Of a stretch of DNA of 64,000 bases, positions 15,647 through 24,619 are shown piece after piece; the first letter of the stretch is position 1, and each line of letters opens with the position of its first letter. A program made the translations under genes and the position numbers. This DNA is from JBKBMT01 sp046295655 (lineage in GTDB: Bacteria > Pseudomonadota > Alphaproteobacteria > Rhodobacterales > Rhodobacteraceae), in NCBI GenBank assembly GCA_046295655.1, contig JBKBMT010000003.1, positions 1-64,000 of the forward strand. Reading direction: 5' to 3'. The notes under the pieces are model-generated. The model was not told where the DNA came from. It saw only the letters and a list, made by a program, of their open reading frames with translations, and ran no database searches.

Positions 15647-16702
15647 TCAGAGATCCGCCAGAACCGCCACTGCCGCCAGCGCGGCGGCATCCATCCCGCG
15701 GCCGGGTTCCGGCCCGGTGTCGATGACTGCGATCGGCGGTGCGGCGCCGGACCGGCTGCGCGCATAGCGCGGATCGTAGTGGCGTTGCATGAGATCCGCG
15801 GCGAGGTCGGGCAGGCGCCCCTCGGCCGCCATGGCTGACCAGCCGTCCACTACGTCGCGCGGATGCAGCGGGCGGAGTCCTTCGACCAGCCGGTGCAGCA
15901 GCGCCGGGTCGCCGGTCGCCTCGGCGTGGTCGCGGAGCGCGCGTGCGACCCGTGCCGACAGGGGCGCCGTCAGCTCGATCCGCGGCGCGGCGCGCATGGC
16001 CTTCCACAACCGCGCAGGCACCCGCAGGTTGCCGATCAGCGCCGATTCCGCCTCGACCAGAACCGGCCGGGCAGGGTCCATCCCCGCCAGGGCCATGGCG
16101 ACTGCCCCTTCGAACGCCTTCTGCGAGGGCTGGCCGCCGGACATGCGCCCGAACACCGATCCGCGGTGGTTTGCCAGCGCCTCGAGATCCAGAACCTGAA
16201 CGCCGGTCCGGCCGAGTCGGTGCAGAAGGTCGGTCTTGCCGGTGCCGGTATAGCCATCCAGAAGCACTAGCCGGAAAGGCAGCGGCCGCTCGTGCATCGC
16301 GGCAACGACAAGCCGACGGTAGGTCCGGTAGCCGCCGTCCAGCACCGCGACGCGCCAGCCGATCTGGGCAAGGATCGTCGCGAAGGATCCCGATCTCTGA
16401 CCGCCGCGCCAGCAATAGATGAGGGGCCGCCAGCCCCCCGGCATCGCCGCAAGCGGCCCCTCGAGATGCCGCGCCGCGTTGCGTGCCACCAGCGCCGCGC
16501 CGAGCTTGCGCGCTGCAAAGGGTTCGACCTGCTTGTAGATCGTGCCGACCCGCGCGCGTTCGTCATCTTCCAGAACCGGCAGGTTGATGGCGCCGGGCAA
16601 ATGGTCCTCGGCATATTCCGCAGGCGAACGGACGTCGATGACCGTATCGTAGCCGTGCCCGGCCACCACGGCCAATGCTCGGGGCTCGAAGCGTTCGATC
16701 AC
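15647..16702 (-). CDS. mnmH: tRNA 2-selenouridine synthase
   Basis: 351 residues in two parts. An N-terminal rhodanese domain has the active-site cysteine in IYCWRGGQRSGS; a C-terminal P-loop domain has GYTGTGKTDLL. Together these define MnmH/SelU, which replaces sulfur by selenium (via a geranylated intermediate) at the wobble 2-thiouridine of tRNAs for Lys, Glu and Gln. The start is a GTG at 16702 that overlaps the permease stop as GTGA; the same frame stays open further upstream but only through the permease genes. It is the last gene of the polyamine-type ABC operon. No selD lies in the window. Confidence 0.92.
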   Translation of the reverse strand: MIERFEPRALAVVAGHGYDTVIDVRSPAEYAEDHLPGAINLPVLEDDERARVGTIYKQVEPFAARKLGAALVARNAARHLEGPLAAMPGGWRPLIYCWRGGQRSGSFATILAQIGWRVAVLDGGYRTYRRLVVAAMHERPLPFRLVLLDGYTGTGKTDLLHRLGRTGVQVLDLEALANHRGSVFGRMSGGQPSQKAFEGAVAMALAGMDPARPVLVEAESALIGNLRVPARLWKAMRAAPRIELTAPLSARVARALRDHAEATGDPALLHRLVEGLRPLHPRDVVDGWSAMAAEGRLPDLAADLMQRHYDPRYARSRSGAAPPIAVIDTGPEPGRGMDAAALAAVAVLADL

Positions 16703-17610
16703 GCGGGGCTGAGCCCCCGGAGCCGCTCGGACCGGCGTCGCAAGAGTTCGACCGTGGTCAGCAGGGCGATGGAGATCACGACAAGGATCGTCGCCACCGC
16801 AAGGATCGAGGGGCTGATCTGTTCGCGGATGCCGTTCCACATCTGGCGCGGGATCGTCTGCTGTTCGTGGCTGCCGACGAACAGGACCACCACCACCTCG
16901 TCGAAGGAGGTCACGAAGGCAAACAGCGCGCCCGAGACGACGCCGGGCGTGATCAGCGGCAGCTGGATGCGGAAGAAGGTGCGCACCGGCCCGGCCCCGA
17001 GGCTTGCCGCGGCGCGCAGAAGGCTGCGGTCGAAGCCGATCAGCGTCGCCGTGACGGTGATGATGACGAAGGGGATCCCCAGCGTTGCATGGGCCAGGAT
17101 GACCCCGAGGTAGGTGTTGGCGAGCCCCGTCGCCGAGTAGAAGAAGAACAGCCCCGTGGCGGTGATGATGATCGGCACGATCATCGGCGAGATCAGGATC
17201 GCCATCACGATCTTGCGTCCTGGCATCTCGGGCCGCGCTAGCCCTAGTGCGGCAACGGTGCCGAGGACCGTCGCGAGGATGGTCGAGAAGAACCCGATGA
17301 TGACCGAGTTCTTCGCGGCCTTCACCCAGGCCGCATTGTTCCACATGTCGCGCCACCACCCGCCGTCCCTGGGCGCGTCCGGCGCGATCATGCCGAAGGT
17401 GAGCAGGTTGTCGTACCACCGCAGGCTGAAGCCATCTGGGTCCAGGGTGAGCATGCGCTGGGTGAAGGTGAAATAGGGCTCGGCGTTGAACGACAGGGGG
17501 ATGATGACGAGGATCGGCGCGATCAGGAACACGAAGATCGCACCGCAGAGGACCCGGTAGATCCAGGCCCAGGCGCGTTCCGCGGGGGTGGAATAGGGCG
17601 CGATCCTCAT
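16699..17610 (-). CDS. Spermidine/putrescine-type ABC transporter permease (PotC-like)
   Basis: 303 residues with about six membrane helices and the conserved ATPase-contacting loop of binding-protein-dependent permeases (EAAxxLGA region seen as LLRAAASLGAGPVRTFFRIQLP). The first helix (GAIFVFLIAPILVIIPLSF) and general shape are those of PotC-type permeases. It couples to the second permease 3 bp upstream, and to the ATPase and binding protein further upstream, making a complete importer. The substrate is probably a polyamine or related cation, but this is family inference. Confidence 0.9.
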   Translation of the reverse strand: MRIAPYSTPAERAWAWIYRVLCGAIFVFLIAPILVIIPLSFNAEPYFTFTQRMLTLDPDGFSLRWYDNLLTFGMIAPDAPRDGGWWRDMWNNAAWVKAAKNSVIIGFFSTILATVLGTVAALGLARPEMPGRKIVMAILISPMIVPIIITATGLFFFYSATGLANTYLGVILAHATLGIPFVIITVTATLIGFDRSLLRAAASLGAGPVRTFFRIQLPLITPGVVSGALFAFVTSFDEVVVVLFVGSHEQQTIPRQMWNGIREQISPSILAVATILVVISIALLTTVELLRRRSERLRGLSPA

Positions 17611-17613
17611 GGC

Positions 17614-18882
17614 TCAGCCAAGCTTCATGTTGTCGATGCCGATCAGCCGGTCGTAAAGCCAGTAGAGCACGAGCACCGACGCCAGAAGCATCGCCGCCAG
17701 CGCCGCCGCGAGCGACCAGTTGAGCGAGCGCTCCATGTGGAAGGCGATCTGGTTCGAGATCAGCGTTCCGGTCGCCCCCCCGACCAGCGCCGGCGTGATG
17801 TAGTAGCCGACCGCCAGAATGAACACCAGAAGTCCGCCAGCCCCGATGCCCGGGACGGTCTGGGGCAGGTAGATCCGGCGAAAGGTCGTCCAGCTCGACG
17901 CGCCGAGGCTGCGCGCGGCACGGGCATAGCTGGGGGGTATGGTCTTCATCACCGAATAGAGCGGCAGGATCATGAACGGCAGCAGGATATGCGTCATCGC
18001 GATGATCGTCCCGGCCTGGTTGTACATCAGCGCCAGCCGTCCGTCGTCGCCAATGATGCCCAGCGCGACCAGCGCGTTGTTGACCACACCCTGTCCCTGA
18101 AGAAGGACCATCCAGCTTGTCGTGCGGACAAGAAGCGAGGTCCAGAACGGCAGCAGCACGAGGATCATCAGCAGGTTGGACCTCCGCAGTGGCAGCGTGG
18201 CCAGCAGATGTGCGATCGGGAAGCCCAGCAGCAGGCATAGGCCGGTGATCACCGCGGACAGGACGAAGGTGCGCGCGAACAGCGACAGGTAGATCCGGTT
18301 CTGGTCGTCGGCGCGCTCGAACCGGCCGTCCGGTCCGATCTTCCGGTCCAGCGCCGTCTGATAGAAGTTCAGCGTCACGGGGCGGCTTGCCGAACGCATC
18401 GCGGCCCAGAGATCGGCGCGGTCCCAGCCGGGATCCGCGGCCAGCAACGCCTCGCGATAGGGTGGTTCCAGCCGTGCGGCGCCGCGGGCCGTCGCGGTGA
18501 ACAGCGACCGCGTGCCCGGCACCTCGTAATTGATCCGGGTTCCGACCGCGCCCACGGTCCGGTCGGCAGCGGCCTGGCGGAGATCCGTCGCGAGCGCGGC
18601 AAATGCGGCCTCGTCGGGCGCCGCGTCCGGGTTGGCGGCGAACCAGGCAACGAGGTTCGGCATGTTGGCCGAAAACTGGGTGTTGGTGACCGACCGACCC
18701 AGCATCTGGCCGATCGGGACGGCAAAGGTGAACAGGATGAAGGCCAGCAGCGGAACCACCAGCAGGAACGCCCTGAACCGCGCCCGGCGCTGCGACCGTG
18801 CCAGCGCCGCCTTCAGCGGTTGCCCGTCCGCGGTTCGCAGCGGTGCAGCACTGGTGGCCGGGGCCTCGGTTGTCAGGGTCAT
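17614..18882 (-). CDS. Spermidine/putrescine-type ABC transporter permease (PotB-like) with large periplasmic insertion
   Basis: 422 residues, longer than the 280-300 typical of PotB. After the first membrane helix (about 33-54, RFRAFLLVVPLLAFILFTF) comes an insertion of roughly 130 residues (about 60-200, hydrophilic, probably periplasmic) before the second helix. The C-terminal half has the usual permease loop (YARAARSLGASSWTTFRRIYLPQT). Similar long permeases are known in alphaproteobacteria. It is cotranscribed with the PotC-like gene downstream. Confidence 0.88.
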   Translation of the reverse strand: MTLTTEAPATSAAPLRTADGQPLKAALARSQRRARFRAFLLVVPLLAFILFTFAVPIGQMLGRSVTNTQFSANMPNLVAWFAANPDAAPDEAAFAALATDLRQAAADRTVGAVGTRINYEVPGTRSLFTATARGAARLEPPYREALLAADPGWDRADLWAAMRSASRPVTLNFYQTALDRKIGPDGRFERADDQNRIYLSLFARTFVLSAVITGLCLLLGFPIAHLLATLPLRRSNLLMILVLLPFWTSLLVRTTSWMVLLQGQGVVNNALVALGIIGDDGRLALMYNQAGTIIAMTHILLPFMILPLYSVMKTIPPSYARAARSLGASSWTTFRRIYLPQTVPGIGAGGLLVFILAVGYYITPALVGGATGTLISNQIAFHMERSLNWSLAAALAAMLLASVLVLYWLYDRLIGIDNMKLG

Positions 18883-18931
18883 GCGATGGCCGGGGTTGCG
18901 GGGCAGGCCGGCGGCCTGCCCCTCGTCGGGT

Positions 18932-20005
18932 TCAGCGCAGCAGCCAGGCGTTGAAGCGCTCGGTCAGCTCCACCTTGCGATCCGCCCAGAACTCGAAATC
19001 GTTGGGCAGCGCATTCGCCAGGTTCTCCGGCGCCGTCGGCATGTGAGGCGCCATCTCGGTCTTGCCGTCAGAGAACATGCCGACGAAGGGGGCCGAGGAT
19101 TTGCGCGCCGGGCCGTAGCTGATCCAGCTGGCCTGATCCGCCAGCCGCTGCGTGTCGGTCGCGAACTTGATGAATTCCCACGCCGCTTCCTTGTTCGGGG
19201 CGCCCTTCGGAATCACGAACAGGTCGAAGTCCATGATCTGGCCATCCCAGATGATCTCGAACGGCTGGTTCTCCTCGACCTGGGCGTTGAAGATCCGCCC
19301 GTTGTAGGCGAAGGACATCGTGACCTCGCCATCCGCCAGAAGCTGCGGCGGCTGGGCGCCCGCCTCCCACCAGACGATGTCGGACTTGATCCTGTCCAGC
19401 ACCGCAAAGGCGCGGTCCACGCCTTCGGGGGTGCGGAGCAGGTCATAGACCTCGGCCGCCGGCACCCCGTCACCCATCAGCGCCATTTCCAGAAGCGTGG
19501 TCGGATCCTTGCGGACGCCGCGCTTGCCGGGGAAATCGGCGGTGTTGAAGAAATCCGCAAGCTTCGTGGGCGGGTTGTCGAATTTCGTGGTGTTGTAGGC
19601 GACCACCGTGGACCAGACGATCGACGGCACCGCGCATTCCGAGGCAAGCGAGCCGTCCACGAAATCCTCGGTCGCCGGCGTCCCGTCGGGGGCGGGGGGC
19701 AGTTCCGAATGGTCGAGCACCTCCAGAAGGCCCTCGTCGCACAGCCGCACCGCGTCGGCCATCTCCACGTCGGCAATGTCCACTGTGACGTTGCCCGCCT
19801 CGACCTGCGCCTTGATCGGGGTTGCCGGATTGTCGGCATCGACCATGGTGATGACCTTCCCGGTCAGCGCGGCATAGGGCTTGATATAGGCTTCGACCTG
19901 GCTGCGGCCATAGCTGCCGCCCCACGACATGAGCGTTGCATCCTGCGCCAGCGCCGGCAGGGACAGGGCCGAAAGCGCGGTGGAAAGGATCAGGATCTTC
20001 TTCAT
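18932..20005 (-). CDS. Extracellular solute-binding protein, polyamine-type (PotD/PotF-like)
   Basis: 357 residues with a signal peptide (MKKILILSTALSALSLPALAQ). The mature protein starts ATLMSWGGSYGRS, the pattern of PotD/PotF-like and family 1 binding proteins. It is the substrate-capture part of the importer encoded by the neighbouring permeases and ATPase. Gene order in transcription is ATPase, binding protein, permease, permease, mnmH, with gaps of 30, 49 and 3 bp and then a 4-nt overlap. The ligand cannot be fixed from sequence. Confidence 0.9.
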   Translation of the reverse strand: MKKILILSTALSALSLPALAQDATLMSWGGSYGRSQVEAYIKPYAALTGKVITMVDADNPATPIKAQVEAGNVTVDIADVEMADAVRLCDEGLLEVLDHSELPPAPDGTPATEDFVDGSLASECAVPSIVWSTVVAYNTTKFDNPPTKLADFFNTADFPGKRGVRKDPTTLLEMALMGDGVPAAEVYDLLRTPEGVDRAFAVLDRIKSDIVWWEAGAQPPQLLADGEVTMSFAYNGRIFNAQVEENQPFEIIWDGQIMDFDLFVIPKGAPNKEAAWEFIKFATDTQRLADQASWISYGPARKSSAPFVGMFSDGKTEMAPHMPTAPENLANALPNDFEFWADRKVELTERFNAWLLR

Positions 20006-20035
20006 CTTCTACTCCCCGTCAGGTTAGGTGGTCGT

Positions 20036-21136
20036 TCAGGCATCCAGCGCCCGGGCATCCTGCGGTGCCCATCCGATGCGGATTCTTTCGCCGGGCTGAA
20101 GCCGCCGCTGGCCCAGCGTGTTGCGGTTCTTGATCACGAAATCATCGCTTCCCGCAACCCGCAGCCGGGTGCGGTAGATGTCGCCCATGTAGATGAATTC
20201 CAGCACCTCGGCGTCGATGGTGTGTGCGCCTTCGGGCATCAGCTCGGGCTTGAACTCCACCCGCTCGGGCCGGATCGAGACCAGGGTGCGCTGTCCCCGG
20301 GCGGTCACGTTTACCGGGGTGGCGTCGATCACCTCTCCGGTGTCGAGCCGGACCAGCGCGCGGCTGCCCTCGATCTGCTCGACGGTGCCGAGCAGCTTGT
20401 TGTTCTCGCCGATGAACTGCGCGACGAAGCTGTTTGCGGGCCTCTCGTAAAGCTCGTCGGGCGGGGCAAGCTGCTGGATCACCCCGTCGTTGAACACCGC
20501 CACCCGATCCGACATCGTCAGCGCCTCGCCCTGATCATGGGTCACATAGACCACAGTGATCCCGAGGCTTTCGTGCAGATGCTTGATCTCGAACTGCATG
20601 TGCTCGCGCAGCTGCTTGTCCAGCGCGCCCAGCGGTTCGTCCATCAGCACCAGTTCGGGTTCGAACACGAGCGCGCGCGCCAGCGCGATGCGCTGCTGCT
20701 GGCCGCCGGAAAGCTGGGCCGGGCGGCGGCCGGCAAAAGCTCCCATCTGCACCATGTCGAGCGCGCGGCGGATCTTCGCCTCCCGTTCGGTCCGTGCAAT
20801 GCCCCGAACCTCGAGCGGGAACGACAGGTTCTCGGCCACGGACATGTGGGGAAACAGCGCATAGTTCTGGAACACCATGCCGATCCCGCGCTTCTCGGGC
20901 GGGACCATGTTGATCGGCCGGCCGGCAAGCCGGATCTCGCCGTGCGTCGCGGTCTCGAAACCGGCCAGCATCATCAGGCAGGTGGTCTTGCCCGAACCGG
21001 ACGGGCCGAGCATGGTCAGGAACTCGCCCTTGCCGATGGCAAGGTTCAGATCCTTCACCACCAGTGTCTCGCCATCATAGCTTTTCTGAACGCGCTCGAA
21101 TTCTACGAACGCGCGACCGCTTTCCGGTGTCGCCAC
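20036..21136 (-). CDS. Spermidine/putrescine-type ABC transporter ATP-binding protein (PotA-like)
   Basis: 366 residues: Walker A GPSGSGKTT, Q-loop MVFQNYALFPHMS, signature LSGGQQQRIALARAL, Walker B LVLMDEP, H-loop VTHDQ, and a C-terminal TOBE-type domain (about 240-366). It energises uptake through the permeases downstream. The start is a GTG at 21136 with a good GGGGAG ribosome-binding site 6 nt before it; the next in-frame ATG would remove part of the first strand. First gene of the importer operon. Confidence 0.93.
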   Translation of the reverse strand: MATPESGRAFVEFERVQKSYDGETLVVKDLNLAIGKGEFLTMLGPSGSGKTTCLMMLAGFETATHGEIRLAGRPINMVPPEKRGIGMVFQNYALFPHMSVAENLSFPLEVRGIARTEREAKIRRALDMVQMGAFAGRRPAQLSGGQQQRIALARALVFEPELVLMDEPLGALDKQLREHMQFEIKHLHESLGITVVYVTHDQGEALTMSDRVAVFNDGVIQQLAPPDELYERPANSFVAQFIGENNKLLGTVEQIEGSRALVRLDTGEVIDATPVNVTARGQRTLVSIRPERVEFKPELMPEGAHTIDAEVLEFIYMGDIYRTRLRVAGSDDFVIKNRNTLGQRRLQPGERIRIGWAPQDARALDA

Positions 21137-21275
21137 CCGGATCTCCCCGTCTGCCGGCAGTTCCCTGCACTCTCGTTGTGTCGAGTTAATCGAAGCCGGG
21201 TCACCGATGCAACGCTGATTTGCGGCAGTGCGGCGGCCTGCCGCGACTGCCACAGAAGCGGGCGAAAAGCCGGGC

Positions 21276-22307
21276 TCAGGGCGTGCGGGAGCGCACCATG
21301 CCGACGATGTCGTAGGTCCGTGCAAGGATCGGGCGGGCGATTGCGTCGGCCCGGTCTGCACCTCGGCCGAGGATGCGGTCGATCTCTGCCGGGTCGGCCA
21401 TCAGGCGCGCCATCTCGGCCGAAATCGGGGCAAGACGGGCAACCGCCAGATCGGCGAGCTTCGGCTTGAACGCGCCGAATCCCTGCCCGCCGAACTCGGC
21501 CAGGACCGCCTCCGGCGTGGTATCGGCGAGCGCGGCATAGATGTTGACGAGGTTGCGCGCCTCGGGCCGGCCTTCGAGCCCCTCGATCGAGTCGGGCAGC
21601 GGCGCGGGATCGGTCCTGGCCTTGCGGAACTTCTGCGCGATCGTATCGGCGTCGTCGGTCAGGTTGATCCGGCTCTGGTCCGACGGGTCGGATTTCGACA
21701 TCTTGCGCGACCCGTCGCGCAGGCTCATCACCCGGGTTGCGGCGCCTTCGATCACCGGTTCGGTGATCGGAAAGAAATCCACCCCGTAGTCGTGGTTGAA
21801 CTTGGTTGCGATGTCGCGCGTCAGCTCCAGATGCTGGCGCTGATCCTCGCCCACCGGCACGTGGGTGGCGTGATAGGCAAGGATGTCCGCGGCCATCAGT
21901 GCGGGATAGGCATAAAGCCCGAGGCTCGCCGCCTCCTTGTCCTTGCCGGCCTTGTCCTTGAACTGTGTCATCCGGTTCATCCAGCCGACCCGGGCGACGC
22001 AGTTGAAGATCCAGGCAAGCTCGGCATGGGCCGTGACCTGGCTCTGGTTGAACAGGATCGACCGTTCGGGGTCGATGCCGGCCGCGATGAAGGCCGCGGC
22101 GGCCTCGCGGGTCTGGTGGCGCAGGCGGTCGGGCTCCTGCCAGACGGTGATGGCGTGCATGTCCACCAGGCAGTAGATCGTCTCGATCCCCTCCTCCTGC
22201 TTCTCGACGAACCGCTTGAGCGCGCCCAGATAGTTGCCGAGGGTCAGGCCGCCCGACGGCTGGATGCCCGAGAAGATGCGCGTCTGGAAACGGGCGGCGG
22301 CGGACAT
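21276..22307 (-). CDS. trpS: Tryptophanyl-tRNA synthetase
   Basis: 343 residues, a class I synthetase. The HIGH-equivalent is in SGIQPSGGLTLGNYLGAL and the KMSKS loop is SRKMSKSDPSD. Conserved GEDQRQHLELTRDIA is also present. It charges tRNA-Trp. The ATG at 22307 fits the bacterial N-terminus (FQTRIFSGIQPSG). It is divergent from the rhomboid gene, with 76 bp between the two starts. Confidence 0.97.
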   Translation of the reverse strand: MSAAARFQTRIFSGIQPSGGLTLGNYLGALKRFVEKQEEGIETIYCLVDMHAITVWQEPDRLRHQTREAAAAFIAAGIDPERSILFNQSQVTAHAELAWIFNCVARVGWMNRMTQFKDKAGKDKEAASLGLYAYPALMAADILAYHATHVPVGEDQRQHLELTRDIATKFNHDYGVDFFPITEPVIEGAATRVMSLRDGSRKMSKSDPSDQSRINLTDDADTIAQKFRKARTDPAPLPDSIEGLEGRPEARNLVNIYAALADTTPEAVLAEFGGQGFGAFKPKLADLAVARLAPISAEMARLMADPAEIDRILGRGADRADAIARPILARTYDIVGMVRSRTP

Positions 22308-22383
22308 GGGCGGCTCCGGGCTGGAAAAGGCTGCGGCAGCGGCGTATCGCTGGCACAACCGCGCGTCAAGCAGGAGGCACCCG

Positions 22384-23070
22384 ATGACCGCTCCGCAGGA
22401 GGGCCCGCTCAATCCGCTGCCGCCGGTGGTCTGGCTGCTGGCGCTGCCGGTGATCGCGATGGAGACGGTGCTGTTTCTGGCCGACCGCGGGCTGGTGGGC
22501 GGGGCGGCGGGTATAGGCTGGCGGCTTCAGGCGATCGAGCGCTTTGCCTTCGCACCCTCGATCCTCGGCTGGATGTGGGATACCGGGCGCTGGGGGGCCG
22601 AGAACCTGGCGCGGACGGTCCTTTATGTCTTTGTCCAGGCAAGCTTCACCCAGGCGCTGTTCGTCGTCGTCTTTCTGCTGGCGCTGGGCAAGATGGTGGC
22701 CGAGGTGTTCCGCCCGCTGGCTGTCCTGACGCTGTGGCTCGGCGCCTCGGCGGGCGGGGCCCTGATCTACGCGCTGGTCGCCGGGCGGGATGCGCCGATC
22801 CTTGTCGGTGGCTATCCCGCGGTCTACGGGCTGATCGGCGGGTTCACCTTCCTGCTGTGGGTGCGGCTGGGGATCGCCGGCGCCAACCGCTATCGCGCCT
22901 TCTCGCTGATCGGGGTGCTGATGGGGATACGGCTTCTGTTCGGTATCCTGTTCGACGGCGGCCCCGACTGGATTGCCGATCTCGCCGGGTTCTGCGTCGG
23001 GTTCGTCCTGTCCTTCGTGCTGGTGCCCGGCGGTTTCAGCCAGGTGCTGGCCCGGTTGAGGTCGCGCTGA
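22384..23070 (+). CDS. Rhomboid-family membrane protein lacking catalytic residues (pseudoprotease)
   Basis: 228 residues with about six membrane helices in the rhomboid arrangement. Where active rhomboids have GASG with the nucleophile serine, this protein has VGGYPAVYGLIGG, putting Tyr144 (bases 22813-22815) at the serine position. Where the catalytic histidine is expected (AHLGG-like), it has ADLAGFCVG with Asp199. Both halves of the Ser-His dyad are therefore missing, so a peptidase role is unlikely and a substrate-binding or trafficking role, as in iRhoms and derlins, is possible. The ATG at 22384 is preferred to an upstream frame overlapping trpS. Confidence 0.85.
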   Translation: MTAPQEGPLNPLPPVVWLLALPVIAMETVLFLADRGLVGGAAGIGWRLQAIERFAFAPSILGWMWDTGRWGAENLARTVLYVFVQASFTQALFVVVFLLALGKMVAEVFRPLAVLTLWLGASAGGALIYALVAGRDAPILVGGYPAVYGLIGGFTFLLWVRLGIAGANRYRAFSLIGVLMGIRLLFGILFDGGPDWIADLAGFCVGFVLSFVLVPGGFSQVLARLRSR

Positions 23071-23074
23071 GCGC

Positions 23075-24619
23075 TCAGCTCCGGCGCAGGGCGGCGCGGA
23101 AATCGTCGCGCCGGAACGCGCCGATCAGGAAACCGGCGGCGAAATAGGTCGCAGCGCCGATCAAGACCAGCGCGCCCAGCGCGGCATAGCGCAGCCCGCC
23201 CGTCCCGAGCGCGGGGCCAAGCCCGACCGAGACCCAGAACAGGACCACCCCCATCGCCGCCGATGCCAGCGCCATCCGCCACAGCCGCGCCCGCAGGCGG
23301 TCGTCCGGCCGGGCCGCATCGCCCATCCGGCGGGCGCCCCACCAGAGCTGCGCCACCATCGACCAGGCGGCCACGGTCGTGCCCAGCGCGGCGGCGATGA
23401 ACCCGATCAGCGGCATCAGCCCTACCGCAACCGCCGCATTCACCACCATCGAGGCGACGGCATAGTTGAACGGGCGGCGCGTGTCCTCGCGAGCATAGTA
23501 GAGCGGCTGGAGCACCTTGTGCAGCACGAAGGCCGGCAGCCCGAGGCCATAGACCGCAAGCGCCAGCGCGGTGTTCGCGCTGTCGTCCGGGCCGAAGGCG
23601 CCGCGTTCGAACAGCACCTGAACAAGCGGCAGGGCGATCACCACCAGCGCCACGGCGGCAGGCAACGTCAGGGCGAGGGCGAATTCGGTCGCCCGGTTGA
23701 ACGACCATCGCCCGCCGCCGGTGTCGCCGTTGCGCAGCCGACGCGACAGATCGGGCAGCAGCACCACGCCGATCGCGATGCCGACGACACCGAGCGGAAG
23801 CTGATACAGCCGGTCGGCATACGACAACCAGGCGACCGCGCCTTCGGTGAAGCTGGCCACCTGCCGACCGACGATCAGGTTGATCTGCACCACGCCCCCG
23901 GCCAGCACCGCGGGTCCCGCGATGACGGCAAGCCGCTTCAGATCGGGGGTCAGGCGCGGCCAGCGGAACGGCACCCGGAACCCTGCCCGCCGCACCGCGA
24001 TCCAGATCAGGGCAAGCTGCGCTATGCCCGAGACCGGAACCGCCCAGGCCAGGGTCAGACCCATCGGCCAGCCAAGCCGGTCAGCCAGCAGCATCGCCAC
24101 GATGAACAGCGCGTTCATCAGGATCGGCACCGCGGCGGTGGCAAAGAACCGTCCCGTCGCGTTCAGCACCCCCGACAGAAGCGCCGTGAGCGAGATGAAC
24201 AGGATGTAGGGAAAGGCGATATTGCCGAAGTTCACGGCAAGGTCGAACCGCTCGTCGCCCCGGAATCCCGCCGCCATGGCCAGCACCAGCCAGGGCATCG
24301 CCGCCATGCCGGCCAGGGTGAAGGCGATCAGGACGCCGGCCATGCCCCAGTAGGCATCCCGCGCAAAGCCCTGCGGGTCCTCGCCGGCCTCGTACTTCTT
24401 CGCGAACATCGGCACGAAGGCCATGTTGAACGCGCCCTCGGCGAAGAAGCGGCGGAACATGTTGGGCAGCGAGAACGCGATCAGGAACGCCTCGGCCACC
24501 GGCCCCGCCCCCAGATAGGCGGCCATCATCACATCCCGCACGAAGCCGGCGATGCGGCTGAGCAGGGTCCAGAATCCCACGGTCAGGAAGCCGCGCACCA
24601 GCCGGATCGGCGCCGTCAT
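23075..24619 (-). CDS. murJ: Lipid II flippase MurJ
   Basis: 514 residues with about 14 membrane helices. The N-terminus has the family signature SRIAGFVRDVMMAAYLGAG and FRRFFAEGAFNMAFVP. It flips the peptidoglycan precursor lipid II across the inner membrane. Its ATG overlaps the glnD stop (ATGA), so it is translated from the same message. Ends 4 bp from the convergent rhomboid gene. Confidence 0.96.
   Translation of the reverse strand: MTAPIRLVRGFLTVGFWTLLSRIAGFVRDVMMAAYLGAGPVAEAFLIAFSLPNMFRRFFAEGAFNMAFVPMFAKKYEAGEDPQGFARDAYWGMAGVLIAFTLAGMAAMPWLVLAMAAGFRGDERFDLAVNFGNIAFPYILFISLTALLSGVLNATGRFFATAAVPILMNALFIVAMLLADRLGWPMGLTLAWAVPVSGIAQLALIWIAVRRAGFRVPFRWPRLTPDLKRLAVIAGPAVLAGGVVQINLIVGRQVASFTEGAVAWLSYADRLYQLPLGVVGIAIGVVLLPDLSRRLRNGDTGGGRWSFNRATEFALALTLPAAVALVVIALPLVQVLFERGAFGPDDSANTALALAVYGLGLPAFVLHKVLQPLYYAREDTRRPFNYAVASMVVNAAVAVGLMPLIGFIAAALGTTVAAWSMVAQLWWGARRMGDAARPDDRLRARLWRMALASAAMGVVLFWVSVGLGPALGTGGLRYAALGALVLIGAATYFAAGFLIGAFRRDDFRAALRRS

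Noticed and set aside
15647..18238. One long minus-strand frame that would fuse 500 extra residues in front of the selenouridine synthase
   Set aside because: The extension is antiframe reading of two intact permease genes; the GTG at 16702 gives the exact family N-terminus and a GTGA coupling.
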